DNA of 64,000 nucleotides from Hinthialibacter sp964556895 (GTDB lineage: Bacteria > Hinthialibacterota > Hinthialibacteria > Hinthialibacterales > Hinthialibacteraceae). A program made the translations under genes and the position numbers. The notes beneath the pieces were generated by a model, which saw only the letters and a list, made by a program, of their open reading frames with translations, ran no database searches and was not told where the DNA came from. This document shows, in pieces, positions 17,582-27,500 of the stretch. Location: NCBI GenBank assembly GCA_964556895.1, contig CAZKYC010000011.1:1-64000 (forward strand). Direction: 5' to 3'. Each line of letters begins with the position of its first letter. Position 1 is the stretch's first letter.

Positions 17582-20500
17582 ATGCTTTTTAAGGGAAAAC
17601 GCTCCGGATTTAAACGGGTACGGTTAAAGCGTCCAACAGTGTTTTATCAACCCGGGTTTGATTCAGCCCCATACGGCTTCACCACCCAGGCCGAGTCAAC
17701 CGAACAAAACCTGGTCCATATCGCACAGCATCTTCTCGCCTGTCGGACCGACCCTTACTATGGCGTTTTTCTGGCCAATGTCGATACGCTCAAACCCTTT
17801 CTCGACCTGTACCCTGAAGAACGCGCCTGGGTGGCGCGTCTCGCTCAACAAGAACGTATCTCGCTCGGCGCCGCTTACCTGCCTGCGATGGAACCATTCA
17901 TCGGCGGCGAAGCGTTGGTTCGTTCGCTGATATATGGTCATGCCTGGTCAAAGACGGCCGCTGGGGTGACGCCTAAAGTGTTTATGAATGGCGAGTCAGA
18001 CGCCCACGCCTCTCAACTGCCTCAAATTTTATCGCAGTGCGGCCTCAAAGCGATGTTGGCGCCCAATCGGTCTCTCCATTCGCCAATTGGCTCGCCCGGC
18101 TTGTTTGTCTGGGCGGCCCCCAATGGCGATTGGGTTTACGTCCAGCGGCTGGAGCCGCCATCGTCGAACCTGTCATTGCCCGAACGCCTTGAGCGATGCC
18201 TCGACGCCATGCAGAGCGAACAGGCGCAATGCCAGGCGGCGGTAATGGTAGACCCGCTCGCAGACCCCGCTCCCCAGCCTGAAATGGTGGGAAGGGGACG
18301 CGACTGGGGCGCCAGCGACCCCGCCTTGGTCTGTACGGGCGCGGCGGCGGAGAAATATTTCTCTTACATCGACAGCCAAGTAACGGGCAAAAAATTTGAC
18401 TTGGAGTGGATGCCCGCCGACTGGCCGCCTGAATCGTATGGTCCGTCGGCTTCGCGCGGCGATCTGAAACTCGCATCCCGTTTGGTCGAAAACCGGTTGT
18501 ATGAAGCCGAACTGTGGGCGACCATGGCCGCGGTGATGGGCCGCCCGGTCTCATTTCTTCCAATCGAATTCGCCTGGAGGCAGTTGCTGTTTGCTCAAAG
18601 CAAGCAGGGCGTCGCATTGGGCGGCAGCGAAATCGTTTTCGCCGATTGTTTAGACGCCCTCCATCAGGCGCTCGACGAAGCGGTGTCGGCCCGCAGCGAA
18701 TCGTTGTCACACATCGCTGCCCAAGTCGACACTCAGCCCAAACAAGGCGCCTTGTCGATGCTGTTGTTTAATAGCCTGCCGTGGCGGCAGGACGGACTGG
18801 TTCGATGTCCCGTTAATGTTGACGCTGATTTTTCGCCCTTCTCATTGACCGACGCTGAGGGGAAGCCGATTCCGTTCGAGATAGAAAAAGTCGACAGCGA
18901 CGCTGAAGACCATCCGACTCACGCTCATTTGTTGTGGGTACAAAACCAGATGCCCGCGACCGGGTTTGTGGGTGTACGCCGAACGCCCGCCCACGATGTT
19001 CAGGCGCCCTACTTAAAACGCGCCCAGCGCCAGACCTGGGTCGAGAACGAATTTTTCCGCGTCGAAATCGACCCCGACCGCGGCGGCGGCATCGTCAGCC
19101 TGCAAGACAAAGAGTCAGGCAAAGAGTGGATCAACCAAGACCATTCCCACCCGGGCAATGTAGTATTGACACTGCCGATTGACGAGCCTGAAGACCCCAG
19201 AGACGGGTTTGTCTTGCGCAGCGGCATCGAAGCGGCGACCGACCCCACCCCAGCTTATGATTATTACGAAGGCCCGGTCAGCCGCCGGATTCTCGTGCGC
19301 GGCGCGGGGCCAGGCTCTTGCCGCCGCATTCAAGAAATCAAACTTTATGACGGGCTGCCGTATATTGATTGCGTCACGTTGCTGGTCGATTATCGCGGAC
19401 GCGAGTCGCGGCTGGACGGCCCCGCCGCCCCGTATCGCGACATCTATCTGGCAGCGTTCCCGTTAAACCACCCCGGCGCGGCGCCCGTTCTCGAAGACCG
19501 GTTTTACGCCAAGACGGGCCGCAGCGGCCTGGTGTCGCTTCAAAACGCCCGCCCCACTGAATGGAACGAACGCGGTTTAAACTTACAGTCAAGCGAGCGC
19601 TGGCTCGACATTAGTTGGACATTTTTGGTGCGTTTTATGGACGGCGGCGAAGAATCCGCCAGCCTGGCGGTTGGGCCGAGCGAACTGGTGATGCCGGATA
19701 AAAAATACCGCGCATCAGGCGAAGCCCTGATGAAACACTTGTCGCGCCATGGCGTCCCGTCAAAACCAGGCCAGGCCATGCAGGGTGACAAACAGAGCGC
19801 GCCGCCTTCGTGTATTTTTTCGTTTGGATTGCGCGAAGAAAATGATTATACCCATCATCTTTTAAGCCGCAGCGCCGACGCCGCCGAATATTACACCCGA
19901 AATTTAGACCAGTTTGGCTCGGTCTTGTTAGTGGTCGAAGACCCGGAGATCGGCGCCCCCGCCAACCCTGTGACTGTGTTTATTCTCGCGGGCCAGACAC
20001 CAGCGTTGATTGAGCAGATGGTCGATGAGATTGTAAACAACACCGTTTCACACCGTTGGAAATGTCCGGCCTCGGCTTGTTTCATTCCCGATATTGGCCC
20101 CATTGACGACGCAGGCTTTGCTGTGTTTCAAACCGGCGCGCCATTGAGCACATACATGGCCGACGGCGTGTTAGGGCTGTCATTACTTCACACGGCGCCC
20201 TACCCATCGACCCAAACGCCCTGGCCCGCTGATTTCGCTGACCGAAAGACGCATGTCTTCAATTACCGCTTGTATCCTCACGCAGGCGATTGGCGGCTGG
20301 CTGAAACGCCGCGGCGCGCGATGGAATACCACCATGAAGTGACGATGCTGCCTGTTGAGCCTCATCACGGAGAACTCTCCCCGCAGCATTCCTTTTTGTC
20401 TGTCGAGCCGCCCAACATGATTCTTTCGGCGGTGAAACCCGCGGGATTCAATGAATGGAAATGCGCCGAAAAGCCGTCGCCGGTTTCGTCTGTGGTCTTG

Positions 20501-21493
20501 CGCGCCTATGAGGCCCATGGCGAAGAATCAAACGTCTGGATCGAAGCCAAGACGCCGCTCAGAAATGTCAAAGCGGTGACGCTGTTAGAAGAGGCGCTTC
20601 CGGAGAAGCGCGAGTTGTTTCGAGAAGACCAGTTTGTCCGCGCCTTGGCCCATGCCAACGAAATTGTCTCCTATCAGTTTGATTTTAAAACCGAGCCAGC
20701 GCCTCCAGTCGTCGATTCAGGCGCGGCGCCGTTGGCGACGCATACCCGCTATTGGCGCCAAAACTCAGGCGCCGCGCCGATGGGGTTCACTCCCATCGCG
20801 ATTTCACTGCGGGGCCAGATTCGTCTTGAAGGGCGATATCGAAACAATACCGTTCACCATCTTGATTTAGTCGCGGTCAACAATTCGCCAGACCGCGCCA
20901 TCCAGGGTGAAGTGGAATTTTCGGCGCCGTCAGGCTGGCGACTTGTTCCATCAAAGGTCGGCTATAAATTGCAAGGCGGTGGGTATCAGGTCACGCCGCT
21001 TCATCTCATTCTTGACGGCGTCAAAAAAGAGGGCGCAGTGGTCGCGCGAACCCGCTGTGGCGCCATATCGGTTGAAGACCTTATCCATATCGGCCCCGCG
21101 CCAGAGTTTGACCTGTCGATGACGCTGACGCGCGAGGGGTTTAACGTCAACCTTCAACACGCCTACCCATTCGACGTGAGTGGAGAGGTCCGCGTTATTA
21201 CTCCGCTCGAAGCCTGGGCGCCCGAACTCAGCGGAGACGCGTCTTTGACATCCATATCGCCCTATCATCAGCCGTTTACCGCGCCGCCCAATGAAAGCGT
21301 CGCCTTATCGTTTCCTGTAAATGAACCGCCCAACCGCTATGGCGTGGCCTCAAACCACCATTGGATGGTGATTAAATTGACCGCCCACCATTGCATCCGC
21401 TATTACCATATCCGGTTGGATGGGCGCAAATCAGAAGGGCTTGGAAAAGTATTGGCGCCGCCTTACTTTGCGCCAGACCAATCGTATTCATAA
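17582..21493 (+). CDS. large GH38-like (alpha-mannosidase-related) protein with altered active site
   Basis: A 1303-residue protein without an obvious signal peptide. Residues ~20-360 follow the layout of the GH38 N-terminal domain: DPYYGVFLANVDTLKPFLD, then the segment FMNGESDAHASQLPQILSQC. In GH38 enzymes this last segment usually carries the nucleophile in a D-x-F-G pattern. Here the aligned position reads E138 with no F-G, and the usual His-x-Asp near the start is not apparent. Residues ~480-720 resemble the GH38 central beta-sandwich (FFRVEIDPDRGGGIVSLQDK). The remaining ~550 residues are beta-rich and unrecognised. AGGACGCC precedes the ATG. It is divergent from pdxA. Assignment is by eye: family likeness is probable, activity uncertain. 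Confidence 0.55.
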   Translation: MLFKGKRSGFKRVRLKRPTVFYQPGFDSAPYGFTTQAESTEQNLVHIAQHLLACRTDPYYGVFLANVDTLKPFLDLYPEERAWVARLAQQERISLGAAYLPAMEPFIGGEALVRSLIYGHAWSKTAAGVTPKVFMNGESDAHASQLPQILSQCGLKAMLAPNRSLHSPIGSPGLFVWAAPNGDWVYVQRLEPPSSNLSLPERLERCLDAMQSEQAQCQAAVMVDPLADPAPQPEMVGRGRDWGASDPALVCTGAAAEKYFSYIDSQVTGKKFDLEWMPADWPPESYGPSASRGDLKLASRLVENRLYEAELWATMAAVMGRPVSFLPIEFAWRQLLFAQSKQGVALGGSEIVFADCLDALHQALDEAVSARSESLSHIAAQVDTQPKQGALSMLLFNSLPWRQDGLVRCPVNVDADFSPFSLTDAEGKPIPFEIEKVDSDAEDHPTHAHLLWVQNQMPATGFVGVRRTPAHDVQAPYLKRAQRQTWVENEFFRVEIDPDRGGGIVSLQDKESGKEWINQDHSHPGNVVLTLPIDEPEDPRDGFVLRSGIEAATDPTPAYDYYEGPVSRRILVRGAGPGSCRRIQEIKLYDGLPYIDCVTLLVDYRGRESRLDGPAAPYRDIYLAAFPLNHPGAAPVLEDRFYAKTGRSGLVSLQNARPTEWNERGLNLQSSERWLDISWTFLVRFMDGGEESASLAVGPSELVMPDKKYRASGEALMKHLSRHGVPSKPGQAMQGDKQSAPPSCIFSFGLREENDYTHHLLSRSADAAEYYTRNLDQFGSVLLVVEDPEIGAPANPVTVFILAGQTPALIEQMVDEIVNNTVSHRWKCPASACFIPDIGPIDDAGFAVFQTGAPLSTYMADGVLGLSLLHTAPYPSTQTPWPADFADRKTHVFNYRLYPHAGDWRLAETPRRAMEYHHEVTMLPVEPHHGELSPQHSFLSVEPPNMILSAVKPAGFNEWKCAEKPSPVSSVVLRAYEAHGEESNVWIEAKTPLRNVKAVTLLEEALPEKRELFREDQFVRALAHANEIVSYQFDFKTEPAPPVVDSGAAPLATHTRYWRQNSGAAPMGFTPIAISLRGQIRLEGRYRNNTVHHLDLVAVNNSPDRAIQGEVEFSAPSGWRLVPSKVGYKLQGGGYQVTPLHLILDGVKKEGAVVARTRCGAISVEDLIHIGPAPEFDLSMTLTREGFNVNLQHAYPFDVSGEVRVITPLEAWAPELSGDASLTSISPYHQPFTAPPNESVALSFPVNEPPNRYGVASNHHWMVIKLTAHHCIRYYHIRLDGRKSEGLGKVLAPPYFAPDQSYS

Positions 21494-21567
21494 TAGGGCC
21501 ATGCGCCTTTGGCTGTGCATTGGCCTATGTATATGTTTACCAGAACTCAACGGGTTTGATTTGACGT

Positions 21568-22794
21568 ATGGTTACCCATGTGAACCGCCAGTTATTTTTT
21601 CCCTTCGCGGCAATCATTCTAATCGGTTGTTCGCACTATACAGTTGCGCGCGAACTGGTAGGCCGGTCAGACATTCAAACCATTCGCTTTCAAACCAAAG
21701 TGTTAGAAGGCGGCGAGTATATCTCCGCCTCAGACATCGCATCTTACTTTCCCGACCGTTGGAGTTATGACGGCATATCCGGGGCGCTGATTTTTTACCG
21801 ACCTGACGGCGTTCGTGTGGGCATGCGTCTCAATGACCAGCGCGTAATGGTTGGCGCGCGAATCGTTCATACGGGCGTGACGCCGCTGCGCCAAAACAGC
21901 GTGATCTATGTTCCATTTTACATGGTGGATGTGATTCTGTTTCCTGAAGCGGCGTTTTCAGAAGCGGGCGCGATGGCGCCAACGCCCTCGGTGTTTGGCC
22001 CAAGCGGCCAGGGGTATGAGTTTCAACTTGAGCCGACGCCCACGCCGCCGCCGTTTCAATTTTTCCCAGCCCAGCCGACTCCAACGGTAAATGACTATTC
22101 CCCGTCATGGCCTTACACCCGCGTTAGCGGCGCGATGATCGTGTTAGACCCGGGCAACGACTCAGACCAGCCGGGCGCGTCGGCGCTGTTTTCTGAACGC
22201 GAAGCGGGGCTGACATTATCAATCTGTGAGAAGATCGAAACCCTGCTGTTAGACGACGGCCGCTTTGATGTGACCCTGACCCGCCGCGGCGCGGGCGGCG
22301 TCAGCAACGAAAAACGCATCGCCTCCGCCAACCGCGTCCAAGGCCGTCTGTTTGTCAGCATCCAATGCGGGCGCTTACATTCAGACCAAGTGTCTCAAGC
22401 CGCTGCGTATTACATGAACCCCGAGTTGGACGCCATGCCGCCGTTTGATCCCAACACCGTGTTTGCGCCCGGCCTACAGACCTGGCATGACGCCTATCGT
22501 CCTCATGTGATCTCCAGCCGCCGGCTGGCGGGGGTGCTCTTACAGGAACTGTCGTCGCTGTATCGCACCACCAATCTCATCAAAGTCGAACCCGAGCCGC
22601 GCCCAGGCCGCATGGCGGTCTTGCGCGGGCTGGCCATGCCCGGCGTTGTTTTAGAACTGGGCAACTTAAACCACGCCGCCTCGGCCCGCTATCTCAGTAG
22701 CGACGCCATCCAAAGTTCAATCGCCGCCTATCTCACCGCCGCGATACAAAATGTTCTGCTCGACCAACCCGCATACTCGCGAGACGGGGGCTGA
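21568..22794 (+). CDS. lipoprotein with degenerate N-acetylmuramoyl-L-alanine amidase (Amidase_3) domain
   Basis: A 408-residue protein with a lipobox-like L-I-G-C at 18-21. Residues ~35-125 look like a copper-amine-oxidase-N/AMIN-type beta domain. A Pro/Thr-rich linker (150-182) leads to an Amidase_3-like domain (188-395). The framework is clear: MIVLDPGNDSD, TLTRRGAGG, RIASANRVQGRLFVSIQ, GVVLELGNLNH. However, the zinc histidine of DPGH is N197 and that of SIH is Q266; only E212 and E363 are where expected. Zinc hydrolysis is therefore unlikely, and a peptidoglycan-binding or regulatory role is inferred. The GerMN gene starts 5 bp downstream. Confidence 0.8.
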   Translation: MVTHVNRQLFFPFAAIILIGCSHYTVARELVGRSDIQTIRFQTKVLEGGEYISASDIASYFPDRWSYDGISGALIFYRPDGVRVGMRLNDQRVMVGARIVHTGVTPLRQNSVIYVPFYMVDVILFPEAAFSEAGAMAPTPSVFGPSGQGYEFQLEPTPTPPPFQFFPAQPTPTVNDYSPSWPYTRVSGAMIVLDPGNDSDQPGASALFSEREAGLTLSICEKIETLLLDDGRFDVTLTRRGAGGVSNEKRIASANRVQGRLFVSIQCGRLHSDQVSQAAAYYMNPELDAMPPFDPNTVFAPGLQTWHDAYRPHVISSRRLAGVLLQELSSLYRTTNLIKVEPEPRPGRMAVLRGLAMPGVVLELGNLNHAASARYLSSDAIQSSIAAYLTAAIQNVLLDQPAYSRDGG

Positions 22795-22799
22795 TTGAG

Positions 22800-23417
22800 A
22801 TGGACATGCGCATACTGGTAATCGGAATTCTGACTCTTGTTCTGTTTGTCTCACTAGCGACAGCCGGATACTTGTATTTGCGAGTGCAAGAACTCGAAAC
22901 CACTGATATCCCCATCCCCCAGGAAATTATTGACGCCCAGTCTGGGCCGGCGGAAATTCCGACAGGGCCGATGGACATGGTTCGTCTCTACTTTCCGACT
23001 GACACACATGATTTATTGACCTACGAAGTCATCGAAACCATCCCCAGCGAAACCTTACCAGACCGCCTTAATACTGCGGTCACCGAATTGATGCGCGGCC
23101 CGCGGCAAGACGGGTTATTAAACCCCATCCCAGAAGGGACAACGCTGCAATCGGTCTTCTGGCGCGAGCAAGACAACTGCGCCTATGTTTCGTTTTCGCC
23201 CGAATTGATCGATGAAAATTCGCTCAACGCCCTTGCTGAATGGGCAACCATTTACTGCATCGTCAACACCGTCGCCGAACAGTCGTCTGCGATTCGCGAG
23301 GTGCAGATTTTGATCGACGGGCAAGTGATCAAAAGCGAATTCACCACTTGGGACTGGTCGATGCCCTTCAAGCCCGACAAAACATTCGTTCGCTATGATG
23401 TGTTGACCGAACAATAA
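22800..23417 (+). CDS. GerMN-domain membrane-anchored protein
   Basis: A 205-residue protein with one N-terminal transmembrane segment (about 5-26) and a GerMN-like domain (about 58-185): VRLYFPTDTHDLLTYE, LNTAVTELMRGP, and the final VQILIDGQV. GerMN domains occur in spore-cortex and peptidoglycan-associated proteins and often sit beside Amidase_3 genes. Here it follows the degenerate amidase lipoprotein by 5 bp, so the two are probably one envelope unit. Spore formation is not implied. Confidence 0.8.
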   Translation: MDMRILVIGILTLVLFVSLATAGYLYLRVQELETTDIPIPQEIIDAQSGPAEIPTGPMDMVRLYFPTDTHDLLTYEVIETIPSETLPDRLNTAVTELMRGPRQDGLLNPIPEGTTLQSVFWREQDNCAYVSFSPELIDENSLNALAEWATIYCIVNTVAEQSSAIREVQILIDGQVIKSEFTTWDWSMPFKPDKTFVRYDVLTEQ

Positions 23418-23453
23418 ACCACCAGCTGGGGTAATACCGAATGGTTCATCGCC

Positions 23454-23487
23454 AGGCTCCCCCCTTACAAAAAAAAGGGGGGGGCTC
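23454..23487. repeat. GC-rich inverted repeat before the dipeptidase gene
   Basis: GGCTCCCCCCTT and AAGGGGGGGGCTC flank a short A-rich loop between the GerMN gene and the dipeptidase gene on the same strand. It may be an attenuating hairpin or a repeat remnant. There is no T tail. Confidence 0.35.
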
Positions 23488-23516
23488 AATCGCCATTAAG
23501 AATTGAAGGTGAATCA

Positions 23517-24161
23517 ATGAAGTACGGAATTTGTTCTTTTCTAATTCTTTTTTTGTTCGTTGGCTGCGCGATGATGGAACCTGACCGCCCAGCCAATATC
23601 GTTACTGACCCCGCCAAGGCGAAACTAGTGCGCCTGCAAGACATAGACGCCTCCATTTTGTTTGACGTGCGCTATGCCTCGACCAATAACTTCGTAGGCG
23701 ACGTGTTATACGATTGCGCTGAGGTCTACCTGGTTAAAGACGCGGCGATACGCCTTGTCCGGGTAAACCAACGCCTGATGGAGCGCGGCCTGAGGCTCTT
23801 GGTGTTTGACGGCTACCGCCCCTGGTCGGTGCAAAAACGCTTGTGGGAAAAAGCGCCCGACAGCCGCTATGTCGCCAACCCCAAATACGGCTCGCGCCAC
23901 AATCGCGGCTGCGCGGTTGACCTGACGCTTGCTAACGCTGACGGCAGGCCGCTCGAGATGCCGACTGATTACGACGACTTTACTGAACGCGCCCATTTTT
24001 CGTTTATGGATTCAACGCCCGAAGCGATGGCGAACCACTTCATTCTCGTCAAAGCGATGATGGCGGAAGGGTTTGAACCGATCAATTCTGAATGGTGGCA
24101 TTTTGACGCCCCCGGCTGGCGCGACTACCCCATTCTTGATGTGGATATCTGTGAGATGTGA
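23517..24161 (+). CDS. D-alanyl-D-alanine dipeptidase (VanX/DdpX-type) lipoprotein
   Basis: A 214-residue zinc dipeptidase that splits D-Ala-D-Ala. The signal peptide ends in F-V-G-C17, a plausible lipobox. Metal ligands are H128 and D135 in SRHNRGCAVD and H195 in EWWHFD. The catalytic base is E192 and the transition-state arginine R101 is in FDGYRPW. All active-site positions of the VanX family are therefore present. No vanH/vanA genes are nearby, so a peptidoglycan-recycling or nutrient role at the envelope is more likely than glycopeptide resistance. It is last in the amidase-like/GerMN/dipeptidase group. Confidence 0.92.
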   Translation: MKYGICSFLILFLFVGCAMMEPDRPANIVTDPAKAKLVRLQDIDASILFDVRYASTNNFVGDVLYDCAEVYLVKDAAIRLVRVNQRLMERGLRLLVFDGYRPWSVQKRLWEKAPDSRYVANPKYGSRHNRGCAVDLTLANADGRPLEMPTDYDDFTERAHFSFMDSTPEAMANHFILVKAMMAEGFEPINSEWWHFDAPGWRDYPILDVDICEM

Positions 24162-24179
24162 GCGTGTGACAGGCTAGTA

Positions 24180-24235
24180 TAGTGGTTGCCAGAATTATGT
24201 GCAGATTGAGTTTACGTAACTGTATCTATCGCTGT
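24180..24235. repeat. MITE-like repeat family A, truncated copy 2
   Basis: The left half of family A, from TAGTGGTTGCC (preceded by TA at 24178-24179) through CTGTATCTATCGCTGT. It then stops matching and runs directly into the glycosyltransferase gene remnant. Confidence 0.8.
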
Positions 24236-24240
24236 TCTCC

Positions 24241-24396
24241 GCGGCGCCGGTGTGCTTCATCCTGGTTCGTAGCAACCGCACCCACTTCGACCGTCTGCGC
24301 GAGTTGTATCCCGGCGGGCGCGAACTCCACCACCGCGACGTCATGGGCAACGATCTGTTTGTCAACTATCAGGTTTATTTAAGAGTAAAAAAATAA
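24241..24396 (+). pseudogene. duplicated 3' fragment of a PMT-type glycosyltransferase gene
   Basis: Codons 24241-24393 with stop 24394-24396 read APVCFILVRSNRTHFDRLRE, then LYPGGRELHHRDVMGNDLF and on to the end. This matches, with only a few changes in protein and DNA, the last ~45 codons of the gene at 50792-52876. A one-base insertion near 24243 breaks the match upstream, and beyond it the sequence is a truncated family A repeat. There is no start codon or upstream frame, so it is a remnant of a duplication or of a lost paralogue. Confidence 0.85.
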
Positions 24397-24511
24397 TCAA
24401 TTATTGGCACCCCGAAAAAAAGTCGGTTTCATCTTTTAGGGCTGCAACACAATGGTATTTTTGAGATGGTCCCGAGTCGACCCCCATTACGCAATCTTGA
24501 TTCATTGGTTC

Positions 24512-27500
24512 TTACTGCATTCTATCTTCTTCATTAAAGACATGGGTTCCACCAAGTAAGTCGATGAGGGTCCACTGGCCGTCGTCGTCGCGTTTGGCGT
24601 CGACGATCCAGTCGATTTCTTGGTAATAGGGGGTAATGATTTTGGGCGCGTCGCCGTAGGAATGTATCCCGCCCCGGTTATCGACGACGTAATACCCTCG
24701 CGGCGTTTTGACCAGCGCCCGCGCGGCATCGCCAAAAAAGTCAGGCGTGTTTTCGATATGCTCCGCGTTGCCTACCGTGGCGACGAAGCCGTTGCCAAAT
24801 AAGACGTGGGCGCTTTGTCCGTCGTAGATCAATACCTTCCTGACAGGATACGGGCGCGTCTCAATTTCAAAGGCGCGGGTCTCACTGTCTTGATGAAGAT
24901 AGAGCATCCCATCATACGCGATGAACCCGTCGGCGCGTCCGTCCGCCGAGAGCGCATACTGTATGATCGGCTCTTTTGTCGCCCAGGGCGCATACCACAC
25001 CATCTCGTTGGCGCCGTTGAACACTCGCCCCATTTCATCAACCACACGCAAGCCCGTCTGGGGCGTCCACGCCGCCGCCGCCACGCCGCCTTCGATGAAT
25101 AGCATCTTTTGTAAATAGTCGCCGGTTGTGTTGCTGATTACGCCATTGGCGCTGATTTGGTTTAAGCCGTCTTCTGTTTTATATTCTGCGATTGCCTCGC
25201 CTGTCGCCCAGAGCACCGGCTTTCTCATGCGCTGCCCAATTCGGATGGTGTCGAGCATAACTTCAGAGTCTTCATATAAATAGGCGCGGGTTTCGAGAAC
25301 ATACGACTCAGGGACCGTAGCCCGCACGGTCAGTTCAGAATACTTCGTCGGCAAGCGCTTGGTCGTCATCGGTACGACTTTTTGCCAAACTATGTTGCCT
25401 TCATGAAAACCGACGACAACGTCCCACTCGCTCCATTCACGGGGCGTACGCAAGCGAAAGCCGCCTTCGTAGGTTCCGTCAGGCAGTTGAAAGAACGGGC
25501 CGTGACAGAAAAAGCGCCCTACATCAGTCGCCCATCCCCACAGGGCGGCGCCCCGGTCAGCGTCGGGGTCAGAGACAACCTTCGCCTGGTTGATATACAG
25601 GCTCTCGGCCTGAAATACCTGGTCTGGCGTGATGCATTGCATATCAGGGACGCACACCGCCGACGCGAGTTTGTAGGCCAGGTCGCCAGAATTCGCGCCG
25701 ACGACGATCCCTGTCGCATGGGGCAGATTCAAAAAGATAGCCGGGCGCTCGCCTTCATCTATATGAGGCAGATGTTCGATTTCGAGGTTTCGATGAGAAC
25801 GAATTTCGCCGTCAGGCGTCATGGCGTAAACACGAACAGGCGCTTGTAAATCTTGGCCCGCAAACTGGATGCTAATTCTGTAGCGCCCCGCTTCGAGAAC
25901 GCCGAACGAGATGCGCTCCATCGGCGTTGAGCCAGCGACCCAATGCCCAGCGGCGGCAGCGTCGAGCGCATGGGGTTGAACAGATCGTTCTTGATCGTGT
26001 TGAAAAAAAATGCGCCCGCCGTCCTGGCGCGCGACGGCGTAGCCTTCTTCGACCAAGTCATCATAAACCTTCAGAATTTCGTGTCGCTCTTCAAGCGTTA
26101 CATGATGAAAATCAAAGAGAATTGCATCTGCGTCTTTCCATTCGTTTAATGGCAATTCTTCACGAAATTCATAATGAGGCATGGATGAATGCGGCATGGC
26201 TACGCGGCTGGATAGAAAAGGCCGTATCGCGTAGTCGCCGAAAATTGGCTTGTCAAAGCGCGCGACGAAGTGGCGGTAGCCCAGTTCCTGTACTTCATAG
26301 TGAGACCAGACATATTGTCCGGTGGGGTGGTTCGATAAATGCTTGATGGGGTGGTTGGCGAACGACTCGTTGTTCCAGACCAGCGCTTGGGCGCCTTTGT
26401 TTTTGGCTTGCTCCACCCATTGCGAGTCATCGACCCAGTCGTTGGCGTTGCGCATGCGGCGCCAGCCCTTGCGGTTGGCAAAATAAAAAAACTCCGGTGT
26501 GTGGTTGAGTTCGTCAAACACTGCGATCGGCGCGTCAGGCAGTTCGTCTCGAAGGTCGACCGCGTCATGGTAGAACATATACAACTGGTCATACCAATGT
26601 TGTTTGATCATATAGTTCATGCTCAGATAGCCCATTGCGGCCAATACAAGCATAAACCATGCGGGAGACGCCCACCGCTGAATTTGACTGCCCGCCCAGG
26701 CCAATCCCGCGCCAGCGAACAACGATAACACAAAAACCGACGGCAGCGAGTAATAATGATGGCCATGATGATGGCCCGGCACGCCAAGATACAAACCGGG
26801 AACAACCAACAATAACGCCAAACAAAACAACCGCCGCTGTTTCACCATCGCAGGGGCCAACCCCAACAGCGCAAACAACACGCCGATATACACCAGGGTT
26901 TCTATGCCAATTCGTTGCCCAACGATGGGCCAATAGTCAGGGTCGCGCCAAAACAGAAAAAACGTGGTCTCAAACGAAAAGTCAACATAGTGGCGGATAA
27001 AGGTAGTTCCGGTTTCGAGATAGAAGGTGTGCGCCCGCCAATACCACAGGGCGGGTGGAACAAGCGTTAGCGCCGCATAGAGCAACGTTTTGGGATGAAA
27101 GGCGCATTTCAAACCCAGCCGTTGGTAAAACACGGCGCCTAGCGCTGGCGCAAATAAAACGCAGGTCGGCTTTAGTGAAATGCCCAGCGCTAATAATAAC
27201 GCTGAGGCGTAGAACCGTATGTCCGTCCACTTGCCGTTCCAATAGAACAAACACGCTACGCTGCCAGCCGAGGCCGCCAACATCATCATGTCAGGCTGAA
27301 AGGTGCGCCCAAAAAAAACCGCTAATGGTGAAACGGCGAATACCCCCGCCGCAAATACCGCCGTCCAGCCGTCGAACAACTTTCGCGCGATCATCCAAAG
27401 GCTGATAATGACGCCAAGTGAACAGAGGATCGACATGATGCGCCCAAATCCGTCCCAAAATCCAAAGGCTTGATAGAGCAACGAGACAAGATAGGGAAAC

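Noticed and set aside
18045..18710. 221-residue minus-strand frame inside the GH38-like gene
   Set aside because: Arg/Pro-rich shadow of a GC-rich coding strand.
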